Below, one piece after another: positions 16,535 through 24,971 of a stretch of 45,744 nt of DNA. This DNA is from Ruminococcus sp. (GTDB lineage: Bacteria > Bacillota > Clostridia > Oscillospirales > Acutalibacteraceae). Each line of letters starts with the position of its first letter. The stretch's first letter is position 1. Location of the stretch: assembly GCA_003521625.1 (NCBI GenBank), contig DPHV01000038.1, positions 1 through 45,744 on the forward strand, written 5' to 3'. The notes below the pieces were generated by a model. It was not told where the DNA came from, ran no database searches, and saw only the letters and a list, made by a program, of their open reading frames with translations. The translations under genes and the position numbers were made by a program.

Positions 16535-16549
16535 AAAATGTTTTATAAT
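16521..16549 (+). promoter_or_regulatory. Sigma-A promoter of the Crp/Fnr gene
   Basis: TTGCAC at 16521-16526, 17-base spacer, TATAAT at 16544-16549. The expected start is near 16556, about 46 bases before the ATG. Confidence 0.8.
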
Positions 16550-16601
16550 AACAATATATAGTGTAAGAATAAAAATTAACACACATTATGGAGTGGTTGT
16601 A

Positions 16602-17231
16602 ATGAATGTTTTTTCTATTGATTCAAGACTCACAAACACAGATTTAATCGGGTTAAAGGAGTGTTTTTCACCCACCGAAAGGGAGTATGAAAGGGGAGAA
16701 ATTATTACAATATGTTCACCTGAAGATGACACAATTGGAATAATTAAAAGCGGAATTGCATATCTTTCGACAATCAATTCCGAGGAGCAGAGAAGAATAA
16801 TTGATTATTATATGCGTGGCAATGCGTTTGGAAAACATTTTCTTCCCGACACCGAAGAGAAATTATTTTATGTTTACGCAAAGACAAAATGCACCGTTGA
16901 TTTTGTGAAATACAAAAAGCTGATAACCTGTTGCGGAAACAATTGTGCAAAGCATGTTGCTTTTATTGACCACATTATGATGACTACGGCGAGGAAGTCG
17001 CTAGTTCACGTTGACATTCTCTGTCAGAGAACACTTCGCAGTAAGTTAATGTCATTTTTTGAACATCTTGAGTCGGAGGAAAAAAGCAAAAGCTTTACTC
17101 TGCCTTTGCCGTTTTCCGACCTTGCAGATTATCTCGGAGTTGACCGAAGTGCGATGATGAGGGAAATTAAAAAGCTCAACGAGGAGAAAATTATTTCTAC
17201 CGATAAACGAAAGGTAATGCTTTTAAAGTGA
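16602..17231 (+). CDS. Crp/Fnr-family transcriptional regulator
   Basis: A 209-residue protein with an N-terminal cyclic-nucleotide-binding-like beta barrel (about 1-110), a dimer helix (about 115-140), and a C-terminal winged helix-turn-helix (FSDLADYLGVDRSAMMREIK, about 169-188). The barrel lacks the arginine pattern of cAMP binding. Cys110, Cys111 and Cys115 (TCCGNNC) sit just before the dimer helix; a CxxxC at this place could sense redox state or bind a metal, which is inference. The ATG at 16602 follows GGAG; an upstream in-frame start at 16521 is rejected because it lies inside the promoter. Divergent to nrdDG, it is the likely regulator of that operon and of itself. Confidence 0.85.
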   Translation: MNVFSIDSRLTNTDLIGLKECFSPTEREYERGEIITICSPEDDTIGIIKSGIAYLSTINSEEQRRIIDYYMRGNAFGKHFLPDTEEKLFYVYAKTKCTVDFVKYKKLITCCGNNCAKHVAFIDHIMMTTARKSLVHVDILCQRTLRSKLMSFFEHLESEEKSKSFTLPLPFSDLADYLGVDRSAMMREIKKLNEEKIISTDKRKVMLLK

Positions 17232-17233
17232 GA

Positions 17234-17314
17234 TAAACGATAATTTAGCGGTGGAATTACATTAAGAATATTGTATGCCAACATCGCTATAATACACCGC
17301 TAAATTATCGTTTA
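17234..17314. repeat. 81-base inverted-repeat element
   Basis: Perfect 20-bp arms at 17234-17253 and 17295-17314 enclose 41 bases. One arm recurs at 92-112 with a single difference. It begins three bases after the stop of the Crp/Fnr gene. No T-tract follows, and the copy elsewhere suggests a dispersed element, perhaps a MITE remnant, rather than a simple terminator. Confidence 0.65.
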
Positions 17315-17347
17315 ATTTACAAAACGTAATAATAATTTAACCTCCCA

Positions 17348-17385
17348 AAAAACACGGACGGATTTTTGAAATCCGTCCGTCAGTT
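17348..17385. terminator. Bidirectional terminator between Crp/Fnr and EF-G-like genes
   Basis: Perfect 12-bp stem ACGGACGGATTT (17354-17365) / AAATCCGTCCGT (17369-17380) with a 3-base loop. T runs lie on both sides for the respective strands, so it can end the minus-strand EF-G-like gene and any plus-strand transcript. Confidence 0.9.
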
Positions 17386-17412
17386 TTTAATTAATATGTT
17401 TGCAATGACAGA

Positions 17413-19485
17413 TTATTCCGACATTTCAGCCTTTGCTTTTTCAATAATCTTCTGTGCTACATTTGCCGGTGCGTCCTCGTAGCGTGCAAATGTAAGCTCA
17501 AACGAGCCTCTGCCCTGAGTAATCTGCCTGATGAACGTCGAGAAGTCGCTCATTTCAGCCATCGGCACTTCTGCCTCAACAACCTGCATTCCGTTTTCGG
17601 CAGGGGACATACCGAGTACTCTGCCTCTGCGCTTGTTGACCTCGCCCATTACGTCGCCCATATTTGCGTCGGGAACGTAAGCCTTAAGACTTCCGATAGG
17701 CTCAAGCAGAGTCGGAGAAGCGTTGGGAATACCGTTCTTGTATGCAAGGCTTGCGGCAGTTTTGAATGACATTTCGGAGGAGTCAACGGGGTGATACGAG
17801 CCGTCATAAAGCGTAGCCTTGATTCCGACTGTCGGATAGCCTGCAAGCACACCTTTCTTGATGGACTCACGAAGTCCCTTTTCAACAGCGGGGAAGAAGT
17901 TCTTCGGAACAGCGCCGCCGACTACACGCTCGTCAAACACGAGGTCGTCGGTGTCAAACGGCTCAAATTCAATCCATACGTCGCCGAACTGACCGTGACC
18001 GCCCGACTGCTTCTTGTATCTGCCCTGTGCAGAAACCTTCTTGCGGATAGTTTCTCTGTATGCAATCTTCTGCTTCCGGAGTGAAGCGTCAACATTGTAT
18101 TTTGATTTAAGTCTTGAAATTACAACGTCAAGGTGCTGTTCGCCAAGTCCCGAAATAAGCATTTCGTGTGTTTCGTGATTTGTTACAAACTTGATTGTCG
18201 GATCTTCGTCACAAAGCTTTGTAAGCGCCTGAGCAACCTTATCCTCGTCGCCCTTTTTAGCAGGATAAATAGCCATTGTGTAGGAAGAAACAGGGTAGTC
18301 GATGCCGTCAAGCACAACCTTGCGAAGCGGTGAGCAGAGTGTGTCGCCTGTCTTTGTAGACGAAAGCTTGGGAATTGCGCCGATGTCGCCTGCGCCGATG
18401 TAATCAACGTCAAGCTGTTTTTTGCCGCACATTGCAAGAACCTTTGTGATTCTCTCCTGTGCGCCTGTACGCATATTTATAAGAGGAGTATCGGGAGAAA
18501 TCTTGCCCGAAACGACCTTGATGTATGAAAGTCTGCCAATAAACGGGTCGGCAACAGTCTTGAAAACGATAGCCGCAGCTGCGCCGTTTTCATTTACCGA
18601 AACCTCAACAGGCTCGCCGTTTATGTCAACGCCGATTTCGTCACCCTTGTCAGCGGCTGACGGAGCAAGCCACGTAAGGCTGTTCAGAAGCTGGTCAATA
18701 GCGAATGTGTTGTGAGCGTCACCGCAGAATACGGGGCAGATTGTGCCGTCCTTTACGCCCTGGCTTACTCCGAGGATAATTTCTTCGGGAGTAAATTCCT
18801 CACCCATAATGAACTTGTCAAGGAGCTCCTCGCTCGTTTCGGCAACGGCTTCCTTGATAGCCTCACGAAGTCCCTCAAGTCTGCTTCCCATATCGGGGAG
18901 GGCAGTCGGCTTTACAGAGCCGTTGGTTGCGTATTCATAAGCCTTGTAGTCAAAAAGGTTTACGTATGTATTAGCCTGCCCGTCAACGATGTAGGGAACA
19001 ACAACGGGGCAGACGGAAGGACCGAACGTAGCCTTGAGATTTTCAAAAACACGGTAGAAACGAGCGTCCTCGTCGCAAAGACCGTTTACAAAGAATACCT
19101 TGGTAAGACCTGCCTTTGTAGCGGCTTCAACAGCCTTTTCGGTGCCGACGTTAACTCCGTCCTTGCCCGAAACTACAATCAGAGCAGTGTCAGCGGCACG
19201 CATACCCTCTGCAACGCCGCCTGCAAAGTCGAACAGACCGGGAGTGTCGATAAGGTTAATCTTTGTGTTCTTCCACTCTATGGGAGCAACAGCCGTCATA
19301 ATCGACGCCTGACGTTTGATTTCTTCGGCGTCAAAGTCGAGCATTGTGTTGCCGTCGGCAATATTGCCCAGACGGTCGCTTACCTTTGAAAGATAGAGGA
19401 TTGACTCGGCAACTGAGGTTTTACCGCAGCCGCTGTGTCCTGCAAGTGCAATATTTAATATTTTTTTAGCGTCATATTGTTTCAA
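17413..19485 (-). CDS. Elongation factor G-like GTPase
   Basis: A 690-residue protein with the five-domain EF-G plan. The P-loop is GHSGCGKT (residues 16-23), DTPG is at 80-83, and domains II to V are recognisable, including RETIRKKVSAQGRYKKQSGG in domain IV and the ending FELTFARYEDAP. It belongs to the second EF-G-like group of Firmicutes, whose members are not essential translocases and are poorly understood. The NKxD guanine-specificity motif is degenerate: residues 134-137 read NGLC where NKMD is expected. The start is TTG with AAGGAG 9 bases upstream; no nearby ATG is in frame. A promoter could not be assigned in 19486-19612. A ribosome-protection role is possible but not shown. Confidence 0.85.
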   Translation of the reverse strand: MKQYDAKKILNIALAGHSGCGKTSVAESILYLSKVSDRLGNIADGNTMLDFDAEEIKRQASIMTAVAPIEWKNTKINLIDTPGLFDFAGGVAEGMRAADTALIVVSGKDGVNVGTEKAVEAATKAGLTKVFFVNGLCDEDARFYRVFENLKATFGPSVCPVVVPYIVDGQANTYVNLFDYKAYEYATNGSVKPTALPDMGSRLEGLREAIKEAVAETSEELLDKFIMGEEFTPEEIILGVSQGVKDGTICPVFCGDAHNTFAIDQLLNSLTWLAPSAADKGDEIGVDINGEPVEVSVNENGAAAAIVFKTVADPFIGRLSYIKVVSGKISPDTPLINMRTGAQERITKVLAMCGKKQLDVDYIGAGDIGAIPKLSSTKTGDTLCSPLRKVVLDGIDYPVSSYTMAIYPAKKGDEDKVAQALTKLCDEDPTIKFVTNHETHEMLISGLGEQHLDVVISRLKSKYNVDASLRKQKIAYRETIRKKVSAQGRYKKQSGGHGQFGDVWIEFEPFDTDDLVFDERVVGGAVPKNFFPAVEKGLRESIKKGVLAGYPTVGIKATLYDGSYHPVDSSEMSFKTAASLAYKNGIPNASPTLLEPIGSLKAYVPDANMGDVMGEVNKRRGRVLGMSPAENGMQVVEAEVPMAEMSDFSTFIRQITQGRGSFELTFARYEDAPANVAQKIIEKAKAEMSE

Positions 19486-19612
19486 AAATGAAAACTCCTT
19501 TCGTTGTTACAATATATAAAAATCGACGTTATTATATCAATTTCAACAATTGTATGAATTAAGTCTAAATTATTATATCATATTTGTATAAAATAAACAA
19601 CCGAAATTGAGC

Positions 19613-19658
19613 AAAATAAAAAAATTCACCCTTTGCCCAATAGAGCAGAGGGTGAATT
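19613..19658 (-). terminator. Terminator of ilvD
   Basis: Perfect 10-bp stem (19623-19632 with 19649-19658, AATTCACCCT / AGGGTGAATT). On the minus strand it is followed directly by a run of T. Confidence 0.88.
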
Positions 19659-19736
19659 GTGCATATTGCTTTTTTTAAAGATTTATTGCTGTAAATAGCA
19701 TAAATTTATGTATTTTGTTTTGTGCAAATTTACGGT

Positions 19737-21395
19737 TTATTCAAGAACTGCGCCCTGTGCGCCCGAAGAAACAAGCTTTGCATAACGTGAGAGATAACCT
19801 GATGTGATTCTCGGCTTTCTGGGCGTCCACGCAGCCTTGCGCTTTGCAAGCTCTTCGTCGGAAACAAGCACGTTGATTGTGTTAGCAGGAATGTCGATTT
19901 CGATTGTGTCGCCTTCCTCGATAAGAGCGATAGGACCGCCTACTGCGGCTTCGGGCGAAACGTGACCGATTGCGGCACCTCTTGTAGCACCCGAGAAACG
20001 TCCGTCTGTGATAAGTGCAACGCAGTTGCCAAGACCGCTTCCCATAATTGCAGATGTCGGGTTGAGCATTTCTCTCATTCCGGGGCCGCCCTTAGGTCCT
20101 TCGTAGCGGATAACAACAACGTCGCCCTCGTTGATTTTGCCGTCGTAGATTGCGTTGAGTGCGTCCTCTTCGCAGTCAAATACTCTTGCAAAACCCTTGT
20201 GGTGCATCATTTCTTCTGCAACAGCGCTTCTCTTGACAACACATCCGTCAGGCGCAAGGTTGCCCTTTAATACTGCTATACCGCCTGTTTTGCTGTATGG
20301 GTTTTCAATTGTTCTGATGATTTCTGTATTTCTGATTTCGCAGCCCTCGATGTTTTCACCGACAGTCTTGCCTGTGCAGGTGAGAAGTGAGGTATTGAGA
20401 AGATTAAGCTTTGTAAGCTCGTGCATTACTGCGTAAATACCGCCTGCTTCGTTAAGCTCCTCAATAAAGTGCTCGCCTGCCGGTGCAAGGTGACAGAGGT
20501 TGGGAGTTTTTGCAGAGATTTCATTTGCGATGTCAAGGTGCAAATCAATTCCGCACTCGTGAGCGATAGCAGGGAGGTGGAGCATTGTGTTTGTTGAACA
20601 GCCGAGAGCCATATCAACTGTAAGAGCATTCTTGAATGCTTCCTCGGTCATAATGTCACGGGGACGGATGTTGTTCCTGACAAGCTCCATAATCTGCATA
20701 CCTGCGTGTTTAGCAAGCTGTAAGCGCTGTGAGTAAACAGCAGGAACTGTGCCGTTGCCCTTAAGTCCCATACCGATAACCTCTGTAAGGCAGTTCATTG
20801 AGTTAGCAGTGAACATACCCGAGCAGGAGCCGCAGGTCGGACAGGCGTTGTTTTCATATTCGCTCAACTTTTCCTCGTCAATTTCGCCTACCTTAAAGCG
20901 AGAAACAGCCTCGGAAACGGTAGAGTAGCTGATTTTCTTACCGTCAACTCTGCCTGCAAGCATAGGACCGCCGCTGACAAAGATTGAGGGAATGTTAAGT
21001 CTTGCCGCTGCCATAAGAAGTCCGGGAACATTCTTGTCGCAGTTAGGAACCATAACAAGACCGTCAAATGCGTGTGCCTTAGCCATAGCCTCGGTTGAGT
21101 CGGCAATAAGCTCACGTGTAACGAGAGAATATTTCATACCCTCGTGACCCATAGCAATACCGTCGCAGACAGCAATTGCAGGGAATACTATCGGAACGCC
21201 GCCTGCAAGAGCAACGCCCATTTTTACAGCCTCAACAACCTTGTCAATATTCATATGACCGGGTACGATGTCGTTCTTGGAGCTTACGATACCGATTAAA
21301 GGCTTTTTGATTTCTTCATCTGTAAGACCTAAAGCGTGAAGAAGCGTACGCTGGGGAGCGGCATTAACGCCGTCCTTTAAAACTGAACTTTTCAT
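19737..21395 (-). CDS. Dihydroxy-acid dehydratase IlvD
   Basis: A 552-residue iron-sulfur enzyme that dehydrates 2,3-dihydroxy-3-methylbutanoate or -pentanoate in valine, isoleucine and leucine synthesis. Signature regions are VPNCDKNVPGLLMAAARLN and CPTCGSCSGMFTANSMNCLT, with cluster Cys in both, and the C-terminal GRFSGATRGAAIGHVSPEA. The ATG at 21395 lies 9 bases after AAAGGA; an in-frame TTG at 21404 directly abuts that site and is rejected. It stands alone rather than with other ilv genes. It has its own promoter at 21467-21495 and a leader containing a small palindrome. Confidence 0.96.
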   Translation of the reverse strand: MKSSVLKDGVNAAPQRTLLHALGLTDEEIKKPLIGIVSSKNDIVPGHMNIDKVVEAVKMGVALAGGVPIVFPAIAVCDGIAMGHEGMKYSLVTRELIADSTEAMAKAHAFDGLVMVPNCDKNVPGLLMAAARLNIPSIFVSGGPMLAGRVDGKKISYSTVSEAVSRFKVGEIDEEKLSEYENNACPTCGSCSGMFTANSMNCLTEVIGMGLKGNGTVPAVYSQRLQLAKHAGMQIMELVRNNIRPRDIMTEEAFKNALTVDMALGCSTNTMLHLPAIAHECGIDLHLDIANEISAKTPNLCHLAPAGEHFIEELNEAGGIYAVMHELTKLNLLNTSLLTCTGKTVGENIEGCEIRNTEIIRTIENPYSKTGGIAVLKGNLAPDGCVVKRSAVAEEMMHHKGFARVFDCEEDALNAIYDGKINEGDVVVIRYEGPKGGPGMREMLNPTSAIMGSGLGNCVALITDGRFSGATRGAAIGHVSPEAAVGGPIALIEEGDTIEIDIPANTINVLVSDEELAKRKAAWTPRKPRITSGYLSRYAKLVSSGAQGAVLE

Positions 21396-21427
21396 TATAA
21401 TCAATCCTTTCGGTTTATTTGTAATCG

Positions 21428-21452
21428 TAGGGGACGGCTTCCCAGACGTCCC
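21428..21452. repeat. Small dispersed palindrome in the ilvD leader
   Basis: The 25-base unit starts TAGGGGACG and ends GACGTCCC; the arms GGGACG and CGTCCC pair. Relatives lie at 1-23 and 31251-31274. It falls inside the ilvD 5' leader. Confidence 0.5.
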
Positions 21453-21466
21453 TTATATACCACTCT

Positions 21467-21495
21467 ATTTTACCATAACTATATCATAAAATCAA
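21467..21495 (-). promoter_or_regulatory. Promoter of ilvD
   Basis: On the minus strand TTGATT (21495-21490), 17-base spacer, TAAAAT (21472-21467), preceded by TGG as an extended -10. Confidence 0.7.
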
Positions 21496-21583
21496 GAATA
21501 GCTTTTGTTTTTGTAATATACTGATTATATTATGAATATTATAGTCAGTTTTTATCTAATTTTCAAGTATTTAGAAGAATTTA

Positions 21584-21612
21584 TAGACAATCTGACTTAC
21601 CGGAGTTATAAT
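21584..21612 (+). promoter_or_regulatory. Promoter of the first papain-dockerin gene
   Basis: TAGACA (21584-21589), 17-base spacer, TATAAT (21607-21612). The block GACAATCTGAC is shared with the promoter at 24902-24930. Confidence 0.75.
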
Positions 21613-21649
21613 ATAAGTAATATATTATAATATTTTGGGAGATGTACTT

Positions 21650-24600
21650 ATGAAGAAAAAAATAATCTCGTTGCTTTTGTGTGCGCTTATTGCCGCAGGC
21701 TGTATTCCGTCGTTTACGGCTTATGCAGAAGATGAAGATGACGGAATACAAGAGATTCGTGCTGTCACACAGAACAACCTCACCACCTATTATGATGAAA
21801 ATGACAACGAAATTGACATTACAACGCTTAATAACGATGTTGATGTCGATGAAAATACTCTGCCTGAAAAATACGATTTGCGTGACTACGGCAGAGTAAC
21901 TCCCGCGAGACATCAGGTGGGAGGTACGTGTTGGCTCTTTGCCGAAATGGCGTCAGTTGAGTCAAGCATTCTTTCACAGCCTGAATTAGCATCAAAGCTT
22001 GGCGATAATCCGGCTGAAATGCTTGATTTGTCCGAGATGGGAAGCTTATGGTATTTTGGAAGTAAAGATGGCGGTGGCTTACCTGGCTATATACCCCTGA
22101 ATGACACCTTATTATCGTCAGGTCTCGGAGCATATCCCGAAAGTCTTTTGCCCAATTCTGATTTTGGTAAGGGTTATCCCGAAGCACTGCGTTTTTATTC
22201 CGATTACAGACTGAAGGATTTCAACCGGCTTCCGGAAGATAAAGCTCTTATTAAAAAGACAATAATGGATACGGGTGCAGTCATTGCTTGTTATTGGAAT
22301 TTTCATAAATGCTATTATGAGTCAAACGGAATTATGACATATAGTGATGATAACTATTACGATGGCGATTACGAAGGACATGCGATAGTAATTGTCGGTT
22401 GGGATGACAGCTTCAGCAGGGATAATTTTTATCCGAAATCTAAGCCCCGAAATGACGGTGCTTGGCTTTGCAAGAACAGCTGGGGCAGTGGCTTTGGAAA
22501 TGACGGCTTTTTCTGGATGTCATATGATTCAGCAGTTTGGGATTTTCATAGCTATAAAATGCAGAGCGCCGAAGCATATGACAATATTTATCAGTACGAA
22601 ATTTGGCCGGTTGATGTCGGTTGTAGTGCAAAATCTGTCGCAAATGTTTTTACAGCCGAAAGCGACCAGGAGATTAATCAGATTTGTTTATATACAGACG
22701 GAGCTGCCGATATTAACATTCAAATTTTTAAGCTTAATGAAGGCTATACCTCTCCTACAGACGGTCAGCTTCTTGCCGACTTTGATGCTTCAGCCGATTT
22801 TATGGGAACTCACTGCATAGACTGTCCTGACGGTGTCTTTGTTAATTCGGGAGATAAATTTTCCATTATTCATAATTGGGAGAATCAGCGTTCTTTTAGT
22901 TTGGGTTCAAGCGTTTTTGATAGAGTTGAAGGATTGGGTTTTTACCTTAATGACAGCGGAGAATGGGTAGATGCAAAAGGAACCTTTCCGATCATTAAGG
23001 CATATACTTCAAATGTAGGCAAATCGGACTTTTCAAAGCTTGAAGCACTTATTAAAGAAGCGGAAGAGCTTAATATTGATGAAAGCGTAGACAGCGAAAC
23101 TATTGCTGAATTGAACGCTCGGATTGAGTCCGCAAAAACAATTTTCGCAGACGAAAATGCAAAGCAGATTACAATAAATAACGAGTGTTGCTTGTTGCAA
23201 AACAGCATTGATAATATAAATGAGTACGTTTTTACAATTAATAACGAAGATGATTATCTGAAAGCTTGTGATTTGTACAAGGAAAAAATGGCAGGAAAGA
23301 TTAAGAAAATAGTATTTAATACAGATATTGATTTCGGCGGAAAAACAATACCTCCGATGGCGTTATCGAATGGATTTTCTCCTGCTGTGATTGAAGGTAA
23401 CAATCACACCTTAAGCAATTTTGTTATTGATGAAAGTAATTACGCTTCGTTTTTTGGATATCTTAAGAATACAAAGGTTATGAACCTGACCTTTTCGGAT
23501 TTAAGTATTAATTCGAGAACGTATGCGGCAGTTATAGCATGCCCGGCAGAGAGCACAGTAATCGAAAATTGTCATATAAGAAATGCAAAAATAAAAGCGA
23601 AAATAAGTGCAGGCGTTGTCGCCGATAGAATGGGCGGAGGAACAAAAATTTCGGATTGCAGTGTTGAAAATATAAAAGTGTACGGAAATATTTCAGCCGG
23701 TATGTGCGGTATAAACAGCCTAAACGGTTGTACAGCCAAGAATTTTGAAATATATTCCTTAGGCAGTGTTGAAAACGATGACTGCTATGTTTCTACATAT
23801 ACTTTTGACGAAAAACCGGGCGTCGAAATTTTAAAATTGTCTGATGACGGATTTACAATTGAGAACTTTTTAGGTAAAATAAGTTACGCTGAACCGGAAG
23901 GAGGTAAAATTGAGAAGATTGATGATGATACATATAAAGTCAGCGGTAACGGTCAGTGTGAGATATATGTAGAATACGAGGAATCCGAAGACCTTGATTT
24001 CGGTGTAACGATTGAGGATTTAGAAACACGTGAGTTAAGTCTGAGTAACTTCAGAGGAGGCAGAACGGATTTAGATATTCCGACAACGCTTTCAGGTTAC
24101 AAGATTACAGGTGTAAATAGCAGTTTCTGGACATATTCAAACTTTGATGGTATTAAAACTTTGACAATAGAAACACCCGGTTGGGTAAGTGAGATTCCCT
24201 CGGGAACGTTTAAAAATCTTTTGTCACTCGAAAAGGTCACCTTGGGCGAGGGAATTACAAAAATTGGTAATGGAGCATTTCTCGGCTGTAATAATCTGAC
24301 AACGGTAATTCTGCCTGACAGTCTTACTTATATCGAATGTTACGCTTTTTCAGGCTGCGGCTTTACAAGCATAACCTTAGGTAAAGAATCAAACGGTCTT
24401 GTGATTGAAATTTATGCGTTTGGATATACGGAAAAATATGTCGGTCATAAGAATGTGAAGATTCCTGATTTTGTAATCAACGGCTACGGCAAAGGAGCGG
24501 CGAATTATGCAGAACAAAAAGGATTTAGATTTGTTGATTTGTCAAAGGGCGAGGAAGCCGTAACAGGAGGAAAATTTGATTACAGCGTCTTTTTACCTGG

Positions 24601-24793
24601 TGATGCAAACCTTGACGGTAAGGTGGATATAAAAGATGTAACATTAATGCAATTCTGGATTGCAGGAATCAAAACGTCTAAACCGATTCAGAAGTGTAAT
24701 GCATTACTAAATGTTTACGGAGCTAAATTCAGCATAGAGTGTGCTACAAAAGTTCAGAAATACTTGGCTGGAATGATTGATACATTAGAATAA
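21650..24793 (+). CDS. Secreted papain-family protease with LRR and dockerin modules (copy 1)
   Basis: A 1047-residue exported protein. After the signal peptide (cleavage likely near TAYAED) comes a C1-type peptidase: LPEKYDLRDY, catalytic Cys94 in GGTCWLF, His244 in EGHAIVIVGWDD and Asn276 in CKNSWGSG. A FIVAR-like helical segment (about 455-525), a beta-helix-like region (about 530-700) and a BspA-type leucine-rich repeat block (about 834-924, for example ITKIGNGAFLGCNNLTTVIL) follow. A C-terminal dockerin starts at residue 984 (GDANLDGKVDIKD). The oxyanion Gln lies 5 residues before Cys94 instead of the usual 6. The ATG at 21650 follows GGGAG. The next gene is a tandem paralogue. It likely attaches to a cell-surface or secreted cohesin scaffold. 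Confidence 0.88.
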   Translation: MKKKIISLLLCALIAAGCIPSFTAYAEDEDDGIQEIRAVTQNNLTTYYDENDNEIDITTLNNDVDVDENTLPEKYDLRDYGRVTPARHQVGGTCWLFAEMASVESSILSQPELASKLGDNPAEMLDLSEMGSLWYFGSKDGGGLPGYIPLNDTLLSSGLGAYPESLLPNSDFGKGYPEALRFYSDYRLKDFNRLPEDKALIKKTIMDTGAVIACYWNFHKCYYESNGIMTYSDDNYYDGDYEGHAIVIVGWDDSFSRDNFYPKSKPRNDGAWLCKNSWGSGFGNDGFFWMSYDSAVWDFHSYKMQSAEAYDNIYQYEIWPVDVGCSAKSVANVFTAESDQEINQICLYTDGAADINIQIFKLNEGYTSPTDGQLLADFDASADFMGTHCIDCPDGVFVNSGDKFSIIHNWENQRSFSLGSSVFDRVEGLGFYLNDSGEWVDAKGTFPIIKAYTSNVGKSDFSKLEALIKEAEELNIDESVDSETIAELNARIESAKTIFADENAKQITINNECCLLQNSIDNINEYVFTINNEDDYLKACDLYKEKMAGKIKKIVFNTDIDFGGKTIPPMALSNGFSPAVIEGNNHTLSNFVIDESNYASFFGYLKNTKVMNLTFSDLSINSRTYAAVIACPAESTVIENCHIRNAKIKAKISAGVVADRMGGGTKISDCSVENIKVYGNISAGMCGINSLNGCTAKNFEIYSLGSVENDDCYVSTYTFDEKPGVEILKLSDDGFTIENFLGKISYAEPEGGKIEKIDDDTYKVSGNGQCEIYVEYEESEDLDFGVTIEDLETRELSLSNFRGGRTDLDIPTTLSGYKITGVNSSFWTYSNFDGIKTLTIETPGWVSEIPSGTFKNLLSLEKVTLGEGITKIGNGAFLGCNNLTTVILPDSLTYIECYAFSGCGFTSITLGKESNGLVIEIYAFGYTEKYVGHKNVKIPDFVINGYGKGAANYAEQKGFRFVDLSKGEEAVTGGKFDYSVFLPGDANLDGKVDIKDVTLMQFWIAGIKTSKPIQKCNALLNVYGAKFSIECATKVQKYLAGMIDTLE

Positions 24794-24808
24794 TTGTGCA
24801 AACCGACA

Positions 24809-24846
24809 ACACAAAAAGCCACGGGAATTTCCGTGGCTTTTGTGCT
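24809..24846 (+). terminator. Terminator of protease copy 1
   Basis: GCCACGG / CCGTGGC stem extended by CACAAAA / TTTTGTG, with a GAATTT loop, just after the stop codon. Confidence 0.85.
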
Positions 24847-24901
24847 TATGAAAATAATATAAGCATTTTGAATTTATTTTTCAAGTAAATCACAGAAATT
24901 A

Positions 24902-24930
24902 TGGACAATCTGACAATTTTGAATTATAAT
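24902..24930 (+). promoter_or_regulatory. Promoter of the second papain-dockerin gene
   Basis: TGGACA (24902-24907), 17-base spacer, TATAAT (24925-24930). The sequence TTTCAAGTA, GGACAATCTGAC and ATTATAATA parallels the promoter of copy 1, showing that the duplication included the promoter. Confidence 0.78.
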
Positions 24931-24971
24931 ACAGACAAAGGTTTTGCCTAAATTATGTCGGGAGGAATATT

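Noticed and set aside
18712..19389. A 225-codon open frame antisense to the EF-G-like gene
   Set aside because: It lies wholly within the strongly supported minus-strand gene, has no ribosome-binding site and no recognisable domain; it is a codon-bias shadow.
21650..21740. Lipoprotein signal in protease copy 1 (LIAAGC)
   Set aside because: The -3 position is Ala rather than a typical Leu/Val/Ile, the paralogue has no Cys there, and a normal cleavage site (TAYAED) follows.
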